A stretch of 64,000 bases of DNA from Lepas anatifera (Eukaryota; Arthropoda; Thecostraca; Lepadidae): the NCBI GenBank assembly GCA_034440635.1, contig JAOTON010001585.1, forward strand, positions 93,675-157,674. Reading direction: 5' to 3'. The position numbers and the translations under genes are program-made. This document shows, in pieces, positions 32,177-43,586 of this stretch (the first letter of the stretch is position 1; each line of letters begins with the position of its first letter). Below the pieces are notes generated by a model. It ran no database searches. It saw only the letters and a list, made by a program, of their open reading frames with translations, and had not been told where the DNA came from.

Positions 32177-33044
32177 ATGGAAACTCTCCTTCCCAAATTG
32201 GGAACACACTCCCAAAAATAAAAACACTTGCAACCATTTTTTTCGGGCAGCCCCTAGGCCCCCAAAAAGTCATATGCAAAATGAGCTATCCACTATTTGA
32301 TGAGCTATCCACCAAACAGTCTGCAGAACGTCACAGGCGGCTCGAAGAGGGGCTTGGGGCAGCCCAAAGCCTTCCCAAATTGGAGCAGAAATTTGGGAGC
32401 TGGGGCAGACACCTCCAACGGAGGTGGGGGGTAATTTTACCAATATAAATTTGATTTAGTCCATTTCGAACAAGACACCTAGAAATACAATAAAAAAATG
32501 CATCCAAACCGACGACAAAGACATACTCACGATACTCCACATACCAAAGCAATAGAAATTCACGCACAGCAGCTATCTTGCATTCATGATGCACAATTTC
32601 AAGGATACCTATATTCAAAGGTATATCTAAGAGCAAACCCTTCTCACCCTAGTGCTATCATTTGCCCCTGCTTTCAAGCTGTGTCAATCAATACTACTAA
32701 AAATATTTCAACTGACAACTATACTGAAATATAATATTTTCCACACCTAAAGTATATTGCTGCTTTTTCCTCTCATTTGCATGATATCATCACAAAATTT
32801 GAAATATTTTCAAAATACAAAACCAAACAACGATCACATTACACCCATGTGACGTCACATCATGCACCGATCTTTCGTTCTTGGGAGGAGGGGGCTGGCA
32901 TGATTTGACGGCCTATGATGATAAAAAATATAAAAATTAGTGGAGGAAATGCGAAAAAAACTACATACAGATAATTTTTGTACTAAGGTTGTTTTGTATA
33001 GCTAAAGTTAGGTTCAGACTACAAATTTAGAAATCAATTCTTAA

Positions 33045-33807
33045 GGGGAGTGTCCCACCTTTATAATGGGTTTTGAACTGAGATAACAGTTTTGTAGAGC
33101 GTGTTGAGAAACCACTATCTGCATTTTTAATTTCACCCAAAGCTCTCGGTATAAAATTTCCGCTGACTTTAAAGTTCAAAGTAAAGGGGCCTATTGCCTT
33201 ATTTCGAACCCTGAAGGAATAACTTCAATATGGTTGCAGTAATATTATTGGTTGTAAGCCCTGCGTCTCGTACACACACTGAAAATACCATGCTAGCAAG
33301 GAACCAGCATGCAACTGCTTATCCACCAACATGTTAGGCAAGAAGTTGTCCAGTTCAGGGCGTTATTGGGTCAAAATTAGGCCAATAACTGTATATACAC
33401 ATCATATCCTTCCTTCACATACTTGTGCAAATAAGGGTTAAATTTTTTTGTCAAAATCCAACTCTGAAATTGTTTCCAAACATCAGACATATGCATAATC
33501 TTTCTACCAATGAATAAACTTAGCTACTGTAGACCTAACATGCAGTTCTTGCACCAGTGCTTCTTCATGTACTGCATGCTATTTTCGCCGTGCGGAAATG
33601 CTCTGAATAGAGCTTATAGCAAGTCTATGACCAACGTTTGGGATTTCACTGATTACCAACAGTGTTATTTTGATAACCTCACATATTCTTAGAAAAGAGG
33701 ATATATTTCTGTTTTTAGCACATGAAAATTTATGTTTCCTGGTTTTCAGACCTCTCTTGTTCTTAAAATGCTCTTTTTAGGATTTTCACAAAGTGGTCCA
33801 CTCCCTT
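33045..33807. mobile_element. Possible 763-bp TTAA-type MITE
   Basis: The left end TTAA|GGGGAGTGTCCCACCTTT (TTAA 33041-33044) faces the right end AAAGTGGTCCACTCCCTT|TTAA (TTAA 33808-33811). The ends match imperfectly in inverted orientation, with a one-base shift. The interior is AT-rich and non-coding. Age or coincidence cannot be excluded. Confidence 0.35.
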
Positions 33808-33811
33808 TTAA

Positions 33812-34317
33812 GGTAATGTGGCATGTTGGTAGATTTCTGGATTTAGTGTAATTGGGTGTATTTTTAGCCAAAAATAAAGAAACCACTCATAATTTCTCTG
33901 AAAAATATACAATAAGCTCAATATTTTGATTTTTGAAATACTCCTCTAGGGAAAGAAATAAATATCTGCCTGTGGAAGATGTCATGATCTGGCAACCACT
34001 ACCATACTCAAAACTCTTCAAGGGCTTCAATTGGCTAGTGCTCACTGCACAGTCAGTATAGGTATGTTGTCACACCAACAGTCAAGCCAATTGTTGCCTG
34101 CTTGTAAGGGTACATGAGGGGTACATTTCAGATAGGTTTTAGCTTTTTTCTACAAAAATCTTGAGTTCCAAGACAAATGATATATTGAGTACCGGGTCTT
34201 CCGACTTGCTTTACCACTTGGCTTTCTCAGTTAAAATCACCTTATGAAGGTGCTGAATACCCTTTAAGTTAGCTTTTAAATGGCACCCACTGCCTAATTT
34301 TCTTATTCACTTCCAGG
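33812..34317. other. AT-rich non-coding stretch
   Basis: No gene or repeat recognised. It ends in TTCTTATTCACTTCCAG immediately before the LINE-like open frame, which resembles a splice acceptor but may equally be the 5'-truncation point. Confidence 0.35.
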
Positions 34318-36336
34318 CATATGATCTCTTTCTGGTGAAGTTGGGAGATATTATCAAGGAGTGTATTCCTAGCATTAAAACCAAGACCAACCCTAACAAG
34401 GTTTACATAACTAGGGAAGCCATCTGCCTCAAGAGAAAGAAAAACAAAGCCTGGTACGAGTACAGGAAATGCAGATCCGAATTTGACAAACTTCTCCTTT
34501 TGCCAGATATTCAGTCTTGCGGAATAATTTGCGCTCCCCTCACCCGCAAGCTTCTGTACAAGCATGAGGAGATGTTGGTTGGCTGCCTCAAAGAAACAGT
34601 TAAACCTTTTTGGCGTCACGTCCGCTCTAAACTCAAAACCAAGTCGAGGGTGGATGACCTCATCGACAGCCAAGGCCACCTACACACTGTCGACGTCGAT
34701 AAAGCCAACCTCCTCAACAACTATTTCTCATCTGTGTGGACCATTGAGAATCTTGCTTTCCTCCCACCATTTGAAGAGAGATACAGTGGCCCGCCTCTGC
34801 AGAGCATTGCTATTACATCTGAACTGGTCTGTAAGAAACACCTCTGTCTGAAACCAACTGGCTCCCCGGGACCCGACTACCTTCACCCCCAGGTTATGAG
34901 AGAAGCAGCTTTCCAGCTGTCAGCTCCTCTGGCAGCTCTATTCCGTCGATCCCTGGACACAGGAATACTTCCCAAGGTGTGGAAGCAGGGATCTGTGGTA
35001 CCCATCTTTAAGAAAGGGGACGGACAGTCACCGGGAAATTATAGACCTATTAGTTTGACATCTGTAGCTTGCAGAGTGCTTGAGTCTGTGATTCGTGACC
35101 AACTGGTGCTCCATATGTCAACAAACAACCTCTTCTCAACATCCCAACATGGCTTCCGCCCAGGCAGGTCTTGTGACACCCAGCTTCTCGAGGTTATGGA
35201 CGACTGGACCGGGTACTTGGAAGATGGTCAGCCTGTGGACAGTGTCTACCTAGACTTTCGCAAGGTGTTTGACACTGTGCCACACACAAGACCCATCTGC
35301 AAGCTGCGAGGGTACGGTGTGCAGGGGAAGCTTCTGGCCTGGATCCGTAGTTTCCTGACGGACCGTGAACAGAGGGTTGTAGTGGGTGGAGACACATCTG
35401 GATGGGCTCCAGTGGCCAGCGGCGTCCCGCAGGGGTCTGTGCTGGGCCCAGTATTATTTCTTATATATATTAACGACCTTCCCGACGTAGTCCAAGCTCA
35501 AACCAAGATCTTTGCCGACGACACAAAAATATACGCACCATGTAACGGACCAGCCCCATCTGAAGTACTCCAGGCAGACATCGAGCGGGTAATGAAATGG
35601 TCCGAAACCTGGCAACTTCCATTCAACCAAACCAAATGCACAGTACTCCATTTAGGACCCAACAACAACCACCACCGATACCTCATGGGCGCCACAAACC
35701 TTCTGGTCTCCACGGTTGAGAAGGACCTCGGTGTTCGAGTTGACTCTGATTTGAAGTTCCGCGACCAAGCAGCGTCAGCAACAAAAAAAGGCAACCAGAT
35801 ACTAGGTTTGATTAAAACATCTTTTTCGCAAAATTGATTTGACAACACTCCCGATTTTGTACAAGACACTGGTGCGCCCACATTTGGAATATGGCAACCT
35901 GACCTGGGGACCATTCAATAGATGCGACCAGAAGATGATTGAACGGGTCCAGAGGAGAGCCACAAGAATGGTCCGAAGCATTCAGCATAAACCTTACAAT
36001 GAGCGTCTGCAGGAACTAGATCTTCCATCGCTCTACTATAGGAGAAGACGGGGCGACATGATCAGGGTGTATCAAATCCTGCACACCTCCCTGGATGTTG
36101 ACCCTGCCAGATTCTTCTCGGTCGACAGATCTGCTCGAACAAGAGGCCACCAGCTGAAACTTATAAAACCAAGAGCTCATTCTCGCTCCCGGCGTAACAA
36201 GTTTGGAGTTCGTGTTGTGAACGACTGGAACAGCCTTCCCGCTGAGGTTGCCTGCACCCCTTCAACTATTGCGTTCAAATCGAGGCTAGATGCTTTCTGG
36301 ATCGATATAAAATATCACATCCCTGACACAGACTAG
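34318..36336 (+). mobile_element. 5'-truncated CR1/L2-type non-LTR retrotransposon ORF2
   Basis: A 500-codon frame from 34335 covers the region after the endonuclease and the reverse transcriptase: PVWRH-like FWRHVRSKLK, the VDKANLLNNYFSSV block, KQGSVVPIFKKGDGQSPGNY, RPISLTSVACRVLE, HGFRPGRSCDTQL, LDFRKVFDTVPH, GVPQGSVLGPVLFLIYINDL and catalytic IFADDTKIY. A frameshift near 35.83 kb separates the C-terminal part (LVRPHLEYGNLTWGPF, RRATRMVRSI, FGVRVVNDWNSLP), which ends at a TAG at 36334-36336. The endonuclease domain is missing, so the copy is 5'-truncated at about 34.32 kb. Coding is otherwise well kept, with FADD intact, implying moderate age. Confidence 0.88.
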
Positions 36337-36765
36337 GACCAAAACACCACACTAGAGCTCGTTGTGACCCGACTTCATAGGCCTTAATTGGCCTCCAATC
36401 TCCGTTTTCTACTAGGTACTAGGTGCAGAAAATTTGCATGAATTATAAATTTTCTCTATCTGGTATATTTTCAGCCATATTTTGCTTGATGGCAGATTCT
36501 TACCTGGTATTCTTACCTGGTTAGTTTCCTTTGACGCAGAGAAAGGAAGGTTGAGTAAGATCCAAGGAGGAAAAAGGAAACCAGACAAACAGACGCGCCA
36601 GTCCAACAGCGAGATAGAGCACAGGTACTTCAATTGAATGACTGGAATTAAGCGTCTTCCTTGAGAACTTCCGAGTGCTAGGCACTAACATCGCGAATAT
36701 TCTAAAAGTATCAATTGTAGGCAATTTGAAAAGGAAGCACATGAAATTACAATCGGTTTTCTGCC
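36337..36765. other. Junction between the two CR1-type elements
   Basis: Holds the 3' UTR of the plus-strand element and the 3' UTR of the minus-strand element; I cannot place their boundary or a target duplication. Confidence 0.4.
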
Positions 36766-39630
36766 CTACGAAAAAGCATACAGTCTATCGTGCATACATT
36801 TATCCAGAACAGCCTTAAAACTAGATAAATCAGGGGCACACACTGCTGCAGAAGGTAAAGAGTTCCAAGGTTGAACACAACGTACCGAGAAAGAACGCTT
36901 CCTAACATCCGAGTTAGTGACTGGAACAGCTATTTTGTAGCAATGCCCCCTGGTGCGAGAATTTGGGCAGACTTCAAAGAAGTCCCTAGGTGACATACAG
37001 GACCTACCATTAAACAACTTCCAACACTGGATCATGTCCGCGCGCAGAAGCCTACCTTGCACAGAATACAGCTTGAGTGTTTTTAACCTATCGGCGTAGC
37101 TCAGGGAAGTTAGACCTACGATTTGCTTAGTCCACCGCCTTTGTACAGTTTCTAGCATATGTAAGTCTTCAATATACCCAGTGAACCAGACACATGAACA
37201 ATACTCAAGGATTGGACGAATGTGGGTAGTCAAAAGAAAAAGCATGAACTCAGGGAGCGATTCACTGTGGACTTAAGAAAGCTTTGCACAAGGCCATTGG
37301 CCTTTAAAGAAATAGTTCTAATATGGGCATGGAATTTCATCTCGGTATCGACAAGCACCCCCAGGTCCTGGTGAGACTCAACAGGAGGAATCGGATGTCC
37401 ATTGACTCGGTAAGTTGGGACCGTGAGGTCACGGCTAGGCCGGGAGAAGCGCAACACGACACATTTACTGGCATTCATATTTAATCCCCAAGAAGATGCT
37501 GTATTGTGCAGGTTGTCGATGTCAGTCTGGACGGCCAGCGTGGATAATAGTGGGAGGCTGTGCTGGGGTCCCCGGGAGCTGTGCTGGACACATGCATACA
37601 TCTTTAAATCATCTGCAAAAATTTTGTAATTGGACGACAGTTGAGAGGCTACACTATTGACGTATATTAAGAAAAGCAGGGGGCCCAGAACAGATCCCTG
37701 GGGCACCCCACTCAGGACCTCCCTCTGTTCACTGGAGGAGCCCTGAATACTCACCCTCATTTTTCTACCAATAAGAAATGAGGCTAGCCATTTCAAGAGG
37801 TTACCTCCAATTCCAATACTCCGCAATTTTGCGATGAGGAGCTCGTGACAAACAACGTCTAAGGCCTTGCTAAAGTCAAAGAGAATGACGTCACATATCC
37901 CTCCCTCATCCATGGACTTTGAAACACAATCATAAACCAGCAATAGCTGGTCCATAGTAGACCTTCCACTTCGGAAGCCAAATTGATGGGGAGTTATTAG
38001 TGCGCTGCTCTCCAGGTACGAAGTCAAGTGGGACCTAATAATGCGCTCCAATGTTTTACAACATACTGATGTTAGACTAATAGGGCGATAATTTAAAGGG
38101 TCATAACGCACCCCCTTTTTAAAGATAGGAATAACTAGGGATGACTTCCAAAATTCCGGAACTTGACCTTCGAGTAAAGACTGGTTGAATATTATATTGA
38201 GGGGATAAGCAAGTTCTGCAGCACATTCTTTAAGGAGCAAGGGATGAAGATTATCGGGACCCATGGCAGAATTCCCATCAAGACCATGGAGAACCTCAAG
38301 TACAGCATTCTCAGTGATGTCTAGTTCGGCTAGCAATCCCTGAAAAGTCTGGTGGGCTATCGGGTTAGGTGGGGGAGACCTAATGAACACAGATGAGAAA
38401 GATTGAGCGAATGCTTCAGCCATGGGGCCTGGTTTATCGCTAAGGCAGCCAGTCTCAAGCCTAATGGGACCGATCAAGGGGCGACTAGATTTTTTGTTCC
38501 TAATGTAGGAGTGGAGTAGCTTTGGCGATTTGTTTGAACGTAAATGAGACCACGCTCGTACTCAGACTGAGAACGAACCGCATATGTCCTAAACTCTCTG
38601 TTGGCTTCAGCAAAGGCTAGGTAGGCAACTTTTGCCTGATACGAGCGCCTCCCGAGATTCTGACGAATAGTTTTGTAGTTTTGCCAAGCATTTTGGCGGC
38701 GATGAATCAGACTTGTGGGGGGGTCTGATTGACCAAGGAGGCTTAGAATCTCCTGGGGCCCTGAAGGGGATGTGCTCTGCCACAATCTCTGTGATGATGG
38801 TTGAGAAGTGAGAAAACATCTGGTCAGCATCTCGCTCAGCTAATTCAAACTGCCAGTCAATTTCAGACAACTTCCCCTGATGGCATCGTACCTTCCCCTC
38901 TGCCAATTTCTTTGACTGACATCTTTATTTGGTGGGTTGTCAATGGAGTGCATGAAGATATAATCAAATACTGTGGGACAATGGACGCAGCCAGGAATGG
39001 GTGCAATCACTTGGATAGTACCTATGCGATCTCCTTCCGATGTAAAAACAAGGTCGAGAATATTACCTGATCTCGGAAAGGTAGGCTCAGTGACCCACTG
39101 TGTAAGGCCTAGTGAGGTGAATGTGTCCAGAAAGGTTTTTTCCATTGGAGAGCAAGTGGCTGACTGGTCATCTTTAGTCCAGTCCAAGTTTGGAAGATTT
39201 AAGTCACCTACAATCAAAACCTCTTTTCCAGTACAAAACCTACTAAGAAAGGACATGAGCCGTTCATTGTCCACAGGCGTGTTAGACGGAGGTCGATATA
39301 TGACGACCACAAACACATGAGCAGAAGATAAACAGAATGTTAGGACATTGGGAAGGGGTGAGTCCACATTTTCAGTCATCAATCTCTTGTGGAGGTAAAC
39401 ACAAACTCCATGTTTGTGAATAGACCCACAAACATCATTTCGTATGAGACGGAAATTTGGGATTTCTACAAAAGAATCCTTGATCTGATTAATCAGGTGA
39501 GTTTCTGTGACACATACAATGTCAATGTTCAAAGAGCTAACACTATCGCTAAGCACTTTCAGCCTGGAGCAAAGACCATTAATGTTTAAGTTGGCTACTC
39601 TTATGGATGTAGTCAGGTCAGTATTGGTTG
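36766..39630 (-). pseudogene. CR1-type non-LTR ORF2 (endonuclease-reverse transcriptase), frameshifted
   Basis: Read from right to left. The endonuclease starts with RVANLNINGL near 39.6 kb and has VTETHL, VGDLNLPNLDW and NILDLVF. The closing motif reads GCVHCPTVF where this family has SDH, so a catalytic Asp is Val. The linker at 38.9-38.5 kb needs several frame changes. The reverse transcriptase (38477-37230) shows VIPIFKKG, NYRPISLTSVCCKTLERII, FGFRSGRSTMDQLL, FDFSKALDVVCH (Leu for Phe), SGVPQGSVLGPLLFLIYVN and catalytic IFADDLKMYA. Another frameshift near 37.24 kb leads to the C-terminal part (HIRPILEYCSCVW, SFSVRCVQPWNSLPS), ending at 36766. The element is nearly full length but inactive. 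Confidence 0.88.
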
Positions 39631-40602
39631 CTAGTTTCCCAAGGTACCAGGAGCGACACCCCGGGTAGTTTGCACGGGTACACTAGCTAGCACTCTATCC
39701 ACTGAGGCTGCAGCAGTGTCACCAGCTGGGGCAGGCAACACGGCAGCAGCACTCCTCGGACCTTGAGGGTCTTGGGTCCTTCGTGTTTGCCTACGATTGT
39801 AGAGTTCTGTCCTTTGGGCATAAGTGAGGTCTCTATTGATGAAAACCCCATCATTGGGCGACCCTTTCAGTGATTTTGCATTGTCGAGAAGCAGCTTTCG
39901 GTCACTGTCACTTGGGATTTTCACATGGAAGATATCAGAGTGGCCAGAAATTTTACATATGTTGGTCATTTGAACTGCTTTGCCAGTCAGGTCCCGCACA
40001 ATTTGGCCCAGCTTAGTTTCCAAGTCATTGTGGGAAGTGGCATTGCATCCTCGCACAATTATAAACTGGCGGCGCTTCTCCCTTTCCTGCATTTCTCTGA
40101 CCTCACTGCGAATTGCTGACTGTAAGGATGGATGTTGATCTGCAGATAGGACTTGATCAGTTTGGGCAGGAATCGGTGCAGGGGTTTTGGTTGGCTGAGA
40201 TGCCAGGCTTTTGACTTGGTCTGACAGTTCTTTGATCACAAAGCAGATGCCCTTCATCTGCCTAAACAGCTGGCAAACCAGCTCAGCCATGTGAGCTTCA
40301 GTAGAGCTAGATGGGGAGTTTCCCCTAGCAGATGAGTGAGTCACACGGCATTTAGTGCACACATATTTGAGATTGGCTCCATCATATTTGTGAATGGCTT
40401 CTATAAGCTCTTTGCTTAGGCCAGAGCACATCACAGTACCATGAACCCATGATTCACATTCATCACAGCCTATGGCGTCATCGCCTACATCACATGAGCA
40501 AGACAAGCAAAGCTGCATTCCATGGGCAGGATCGGGCGTGTTAGCTGCAACACTAGCACTACGCCCGTGTCTTGATCCTCCATGCTGGCGTCTCTGGGGC
40601 AT
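39631..40602 (-). CDS. CR1-type ORF1 protein with PHD-like finger
   Basis: Open frame of 323 codons directly upstream of ORF2. Residues about 32-86 form a PHD-type zinc finger (CLSCSCDVGDDAIGCDEC, WVHGTVMCSG and a closing CTKC). A proline/glutamine spacer and a short helical stretch follow. The C-terminal part, REKRRQFIIVRGC, KISGHSDIFHVKIP and FINRDLTYAQRTELYNRR, is the RRM/ORF1p-like nucleic-acid-binding region common to CR1 ORF1 proteins. PHD-bearing ORF1 is a known CR1 variant. The product would bind element RNA. ORF1 is intact whereas ORF2 is broken. Confidence 0.88.
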   Translation of the reverse strand: MPQRRQHGGSRHGRSASVAANTPDPAHGMQLCLSCSCDVGDDAIGCDECESWVHGTVMCSGLSKELIEAIHKYDGANLKYVCTKCRVTHSSARGNSPSSSTEAHMAELVCQLFRQMKGICFVIKELSDQVKSLASQPTKTPAPIPAQTDQVLSADQHPSLQSAIRSEVREMQEREKRRQFIIVRGCNATSHNDLETKLGQIVRDLTGKAVQMTNICKISGHSDIFHVKIPSDSDRKLLLDNAKSLKGSPNDGVFINRDLTYAQRTELYNRRQTRRTQDPQGPRSAAAVLPAPAGDTAAASVDRVLASVPVQTTRGVAPGTLGN

Positions 40603-40936
40603 GCTTTACAGCAAAATGTGAATGCAAGGGGAAAGTTAGCAACAAGGCAGTTAATAACCCTCACCCAACAACACATTGATACCTGAAATGACAATACTAG
40701 CAAATCACACGCACATCTGGCTCAAGCGGGAGGCAGTACATGTGAAGAATTTGAGACAAATTAGTTTTTCCAGTGCAAGATTAACTAATGAGTAGTGATT
40801 GCTGTTATTTTACAAATTATTTCTTCTTCTTCCCTCTGTGATTACCCAGACTGACACCGCTCCAAGTACTAGTTCCCACCCCCAGAGCCCAAGGAGCTCG
40901 AACAAAATCTGCCCCCAAATCAGGTCTGCCCCAAGG

Positions 40937-41298
40937 CCCAGTGTGCAAAGTACGGCATTTTCGACAAGATCTCGTCGGTGCGAGTGCCCTTGGAGACAGG
41001 ACCGAGTGGTGCGAATTTTATCAACCTGGTGCGAATTTGTGAGACTGGTGTGAGGAAGGTCACACTTAAACTAAACAAATAATGGCTGAATGGTTATTAA
41101 GACACAAGAGGGGGCCTTATGAAAAGTCCTTAACTAACTGCCTAATAATAGAGGTAGCATTTCATCATGTGGGCAGGAATTGGTGCATTTTTCTCCCTGG
41201 TATGTGGCAGATTGGTGCGAATTTTTGGAGTCTGGTGGTGCGAGAATTTTAGATGGCTGGTGCGACTCGTCTGGCCTACTGTCATACTTTGCAGACTG
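40937..41298. mobile_element. MITE with CAGTSTGCAAAGTA ends, copy 1
   Basis: The left end (CC)CAGTGTGCAAAGTACGGCA and right end CATACTTTGCAGACTG are inverted. CCCAAGG occurs on both sides (40930-40936 and 41300-41306), a plausible 7-8-bp target duplication. The interior repeats GGTGCGAATTT at short intervals. A closely similar copy lies at 49448-49804 inside the giant element, and a diverged one at about 50020-50300. Confidence 0.65.
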
Positions 41299-41462
41299 GC
41301 CCAAGGCTGTCCCAAAGAGACCTCATCAAAATATTACAAATTCTGCAGACTGGTCTGCCAATGTTGGCATTTTCTTGCTATACCACACAGAAGCTGAGAT
41401 CAAAGGGGTGTTCAAACACAGATTTGAGGCTGAGATGACTTGTTAATTTCCACTGCTATGGC

Positions 41463-41535
41463 TATGTCAGTGGGGGGAAACTGTGGTCAGCGTTCCCAAG
41501 AATGACTACGTTCCCAACAATGGGAACAATGACCC
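41463..41535 (+). repeat. TTCCCA/TGGGAA palindromic repeat, copy 1
   Basis: Starts TCAGTGGGGGGAAACTGTGG, then GTTCCCAACAATGGGAACAA and ACCCATATTTGGAAACGC. The same words occur inverted at 43010-43145, and a partial copy (TCAGTGGGGGGAAACTGTGG) lies at 30480. Confidence 0.6.
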
Positions 41536-41657
41536 ATATTTGGAAACGCATTTGCCATCGTAGATTCAAACTGGAATTTCAGACAGCTTGAAACAAATAA
41601 AGGTGTATATCTACCGAATTATTTCAATATGTCAGTTTTCCGGAAAAATTTGGCGGC

Positions 41658-41919
41658 CATAGGCGGATCCAGGGGGCAAAGTGGGCACGTGCCCCATAGG
41701 CGGATCCAGGGGGCAAAGGGAGTTTGTGCCCCCCCGATCGACCCTCTGCGCTCCCTGAAATTGTCACGGCCCCCCTGAAATGCTGCTTCCCACCACCCCC
41801 CCAGGATGCAAAATCGGCTCCCACCGATAGAATTTTGCGCCCATCCAAGAGGGTCTTCCGGTAAAGAATGGCGCCCCGGGAAGGCGTCCCCCGATCGGGA
41901 AATCCTGGTTCCACCTATG
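41658..41919. mobile_element. hAT-like MITE with duplicated left end
   Basis: The left end CATAGGCGGATCCAGG occurs twice, at 41658 and 41695, a 37-bp tandem duplication. The right end is CCTGGTTCCACCTATG. The flanks TTGGCGGC and ATAGCGGC agree at six of eight. Interior as in the 16135-16402 copy. Confidence 0.75.
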
Positions 41920-41987
41920 ATAGCGGCCCAAGTATAAAGACCTACCCCTACCCCTGCATGAAGCAGGCTCAAAGGAGTAGAAGGAGG

Positions 41988-42440
41988 CATAGGCGGATCC
42001 AAGTTTTTTTCGAAAGGGGGCGTCATCCGAGCAGGGGGTGCCAAATTATATCATAGAGTGGCCAATTCTCACATCCAGGACTTCTTTGGAGGGGGGGCTA
42101 GGGGCTCAAGTGTCTCCTGCCATAGCCTTCGATCAGTCTCCACGTATGTTTTTACTACATGCACTCTGATATCTTGAGGGGAGAGCTTGAGACCCTAGGG
42201 AACCCCTATTAGGTGGGCGCAAAATCTTATCGGATTTTCGCATCCTGGGGGGCGGTGGGAAGCGACATATCAGGGGGCGCCATCAACCTTTCAGGGGGCG
42301 CCGTGACCATTTTAAGGGGCGCCGAGGGTTGATCAGGGGGTCACCGAGGGTCGATGGGGGGTGCCGAGGGTCGATGGGGGAGGGGCGCTGAGGGTCGATC
42401 GGGGAAACGTGACCCTCTTTCCCGCCTGGATCTGCCTATA
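41988..42440. mobile_element. Composite hAT-like MITE, interior inverted
   Basis: The left end is CATAGGCGGATCCAAG and the right end CCTGGATCTGCCTATA. The right half (GTGGGCGCAAAATC, GGGGGGCGGTGGGAAGCGAC, CAGGGGGCGCCATCAACC) is the family interior in reverse orientation, with three or four tandem GCCGAGGGTCGAT modules. No convincing target duplication. Confidence 0.6.
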
Positions 42441-43009
42441 AATGAAGCACCCCAGTAGAAAATATCGAGTTGATGCATCGACGCACCATAATTCATCAAA
42501 ACACTACGGAATAATTCAAACGATCTTGGGGACAAAAACTACAGGATCTAAAAACTTTCTGATACAAATCAATATAAAAAAGCTTAGAAAATGCAAAAAT
42601 ACCACTTTTAAGCACTACTTACTTCATAAACAGATGAAAGGCACGGTTTTCCTCTATTTCCTCATTCGTCAGCACATGGTGGGCAGCAACTGTGTGACGC
42701 CAAGAGAAATATTTTTCCGTCTACAATTTTGGAATTTTGTTTTTATACTACTATTTTTTATTGAATTTCCCCAAAATTATCTAAAAAATAATACCTGCCT
42801 GGCTGCAAAGTTTCAGAGCAATCTTTCCATCGTTCTTTACCGTTGGGGCTGGATCGCTCAGTTTAGACGAATATTTGAGGGAAGGTTCAAAGACAGATTT
42901 TCTAATTCAAAGTAGAACTCCCCCTCGAATTTTAAGAAGAGTTAAAATTGACCAGGTAGAAAGATTCCCCTTGTCTTTTCTAAGCTCCTGTTGTGTTTTC
43001 TGAAAACAT
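42441..43009. other. Non-coding stretch
   Basis: AT-rich sequence without recognised features; a 157-codon plus-strand frame at 42442-42915 is Lys/Phe/Asn-rich and motif-free. Confidence 0.35.
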
Positions 43010-43145
43010 CGTTACGGGCGTTCCCATCCTTGGGAACATGCGTTTCCATTTATGGAAGAAGCGTTCCCAAATATGGGTCAATATTCCCATTATTGGGAAC
43101 ATAGCTATTCTTGGGAACGCTGACCACAGTTTCCCCCACTGATGT
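43010..43145 (-). repeat. TTCCCA/TGGGAA palindromic repeat, copy 2
   Basis: Longest copy. It contains nested palindromes of the form TTCCCA-NNN-TGGGAA (for example GTTCCCATCCTTGGGAAC and TTCCCATTATTGGGAA) and ends TTTCCCCCACTGATG, the mirror of the 41463 start. Confidence 0.65.
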
Positions 43146-43191
43146 TGCCAAATCAAAAACATTCAATTACAATGGTAGAGCTTAATCCTTA

Positions 43192-43586
43192 TGTACAGCC
43201 CCCTGCAATTGAATCTGTGCACACTAGGATCAGAAGTTTTTGTTATAATGCAAGCAAACTACTGCTTGCAAAGTTGTGATTCAACACACAGCTTGTGTGT
43301 TTTGCTCTCAGCTATCAATTACATGCTCACTAATACTTGGTCGTGACAGATTTAAGAAATTAATAGCAAGAAACTAAATTTCCATGAGACAGCCATCAAA
43401 ACCGTTTTCCGCACATTATTTCCAAACTACGAATCTGGAACCCAGATTTTGGGACAACACCGAAAGCCACGGGCAAGACACACTTGCTGTGTATTCCGTT
43501 GTGGCTGAGGGAGCATTGGTTGTCCAGAATTTAGCCAAAAACTGCCAAGCCTAGTGTGTACAGATACAATTGCAGGGGGCTGTACA
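43192..43586. mobile_element. 395-bp mariner/Tc1-type MITE
   Basis: Terminal inverted repeats of about 37 bp start TGTACAGCCCCCTGCAATTG, with the exact reverse complement of these 20 bases at the right end; the next 17 bases match with two differences. TA flanks both ends (43190-43191 and 43587-43588), the target duplication of Tc1/mariner-type elements. The interior is non-coding. Confidence 0.82.

Noticed and set aside
31728..32279. 183-codon minus-strand frame with several Cys, possibly THAP-like
   Set aside because: Half is GGAGCC repeat; the rest lacks the Cys/His spacing of a THAP or other zinc finger.
34269..34679. 136-codon minus-strand frame
   Set aside because: Antisense to the LINE reverse transcriptase frame.
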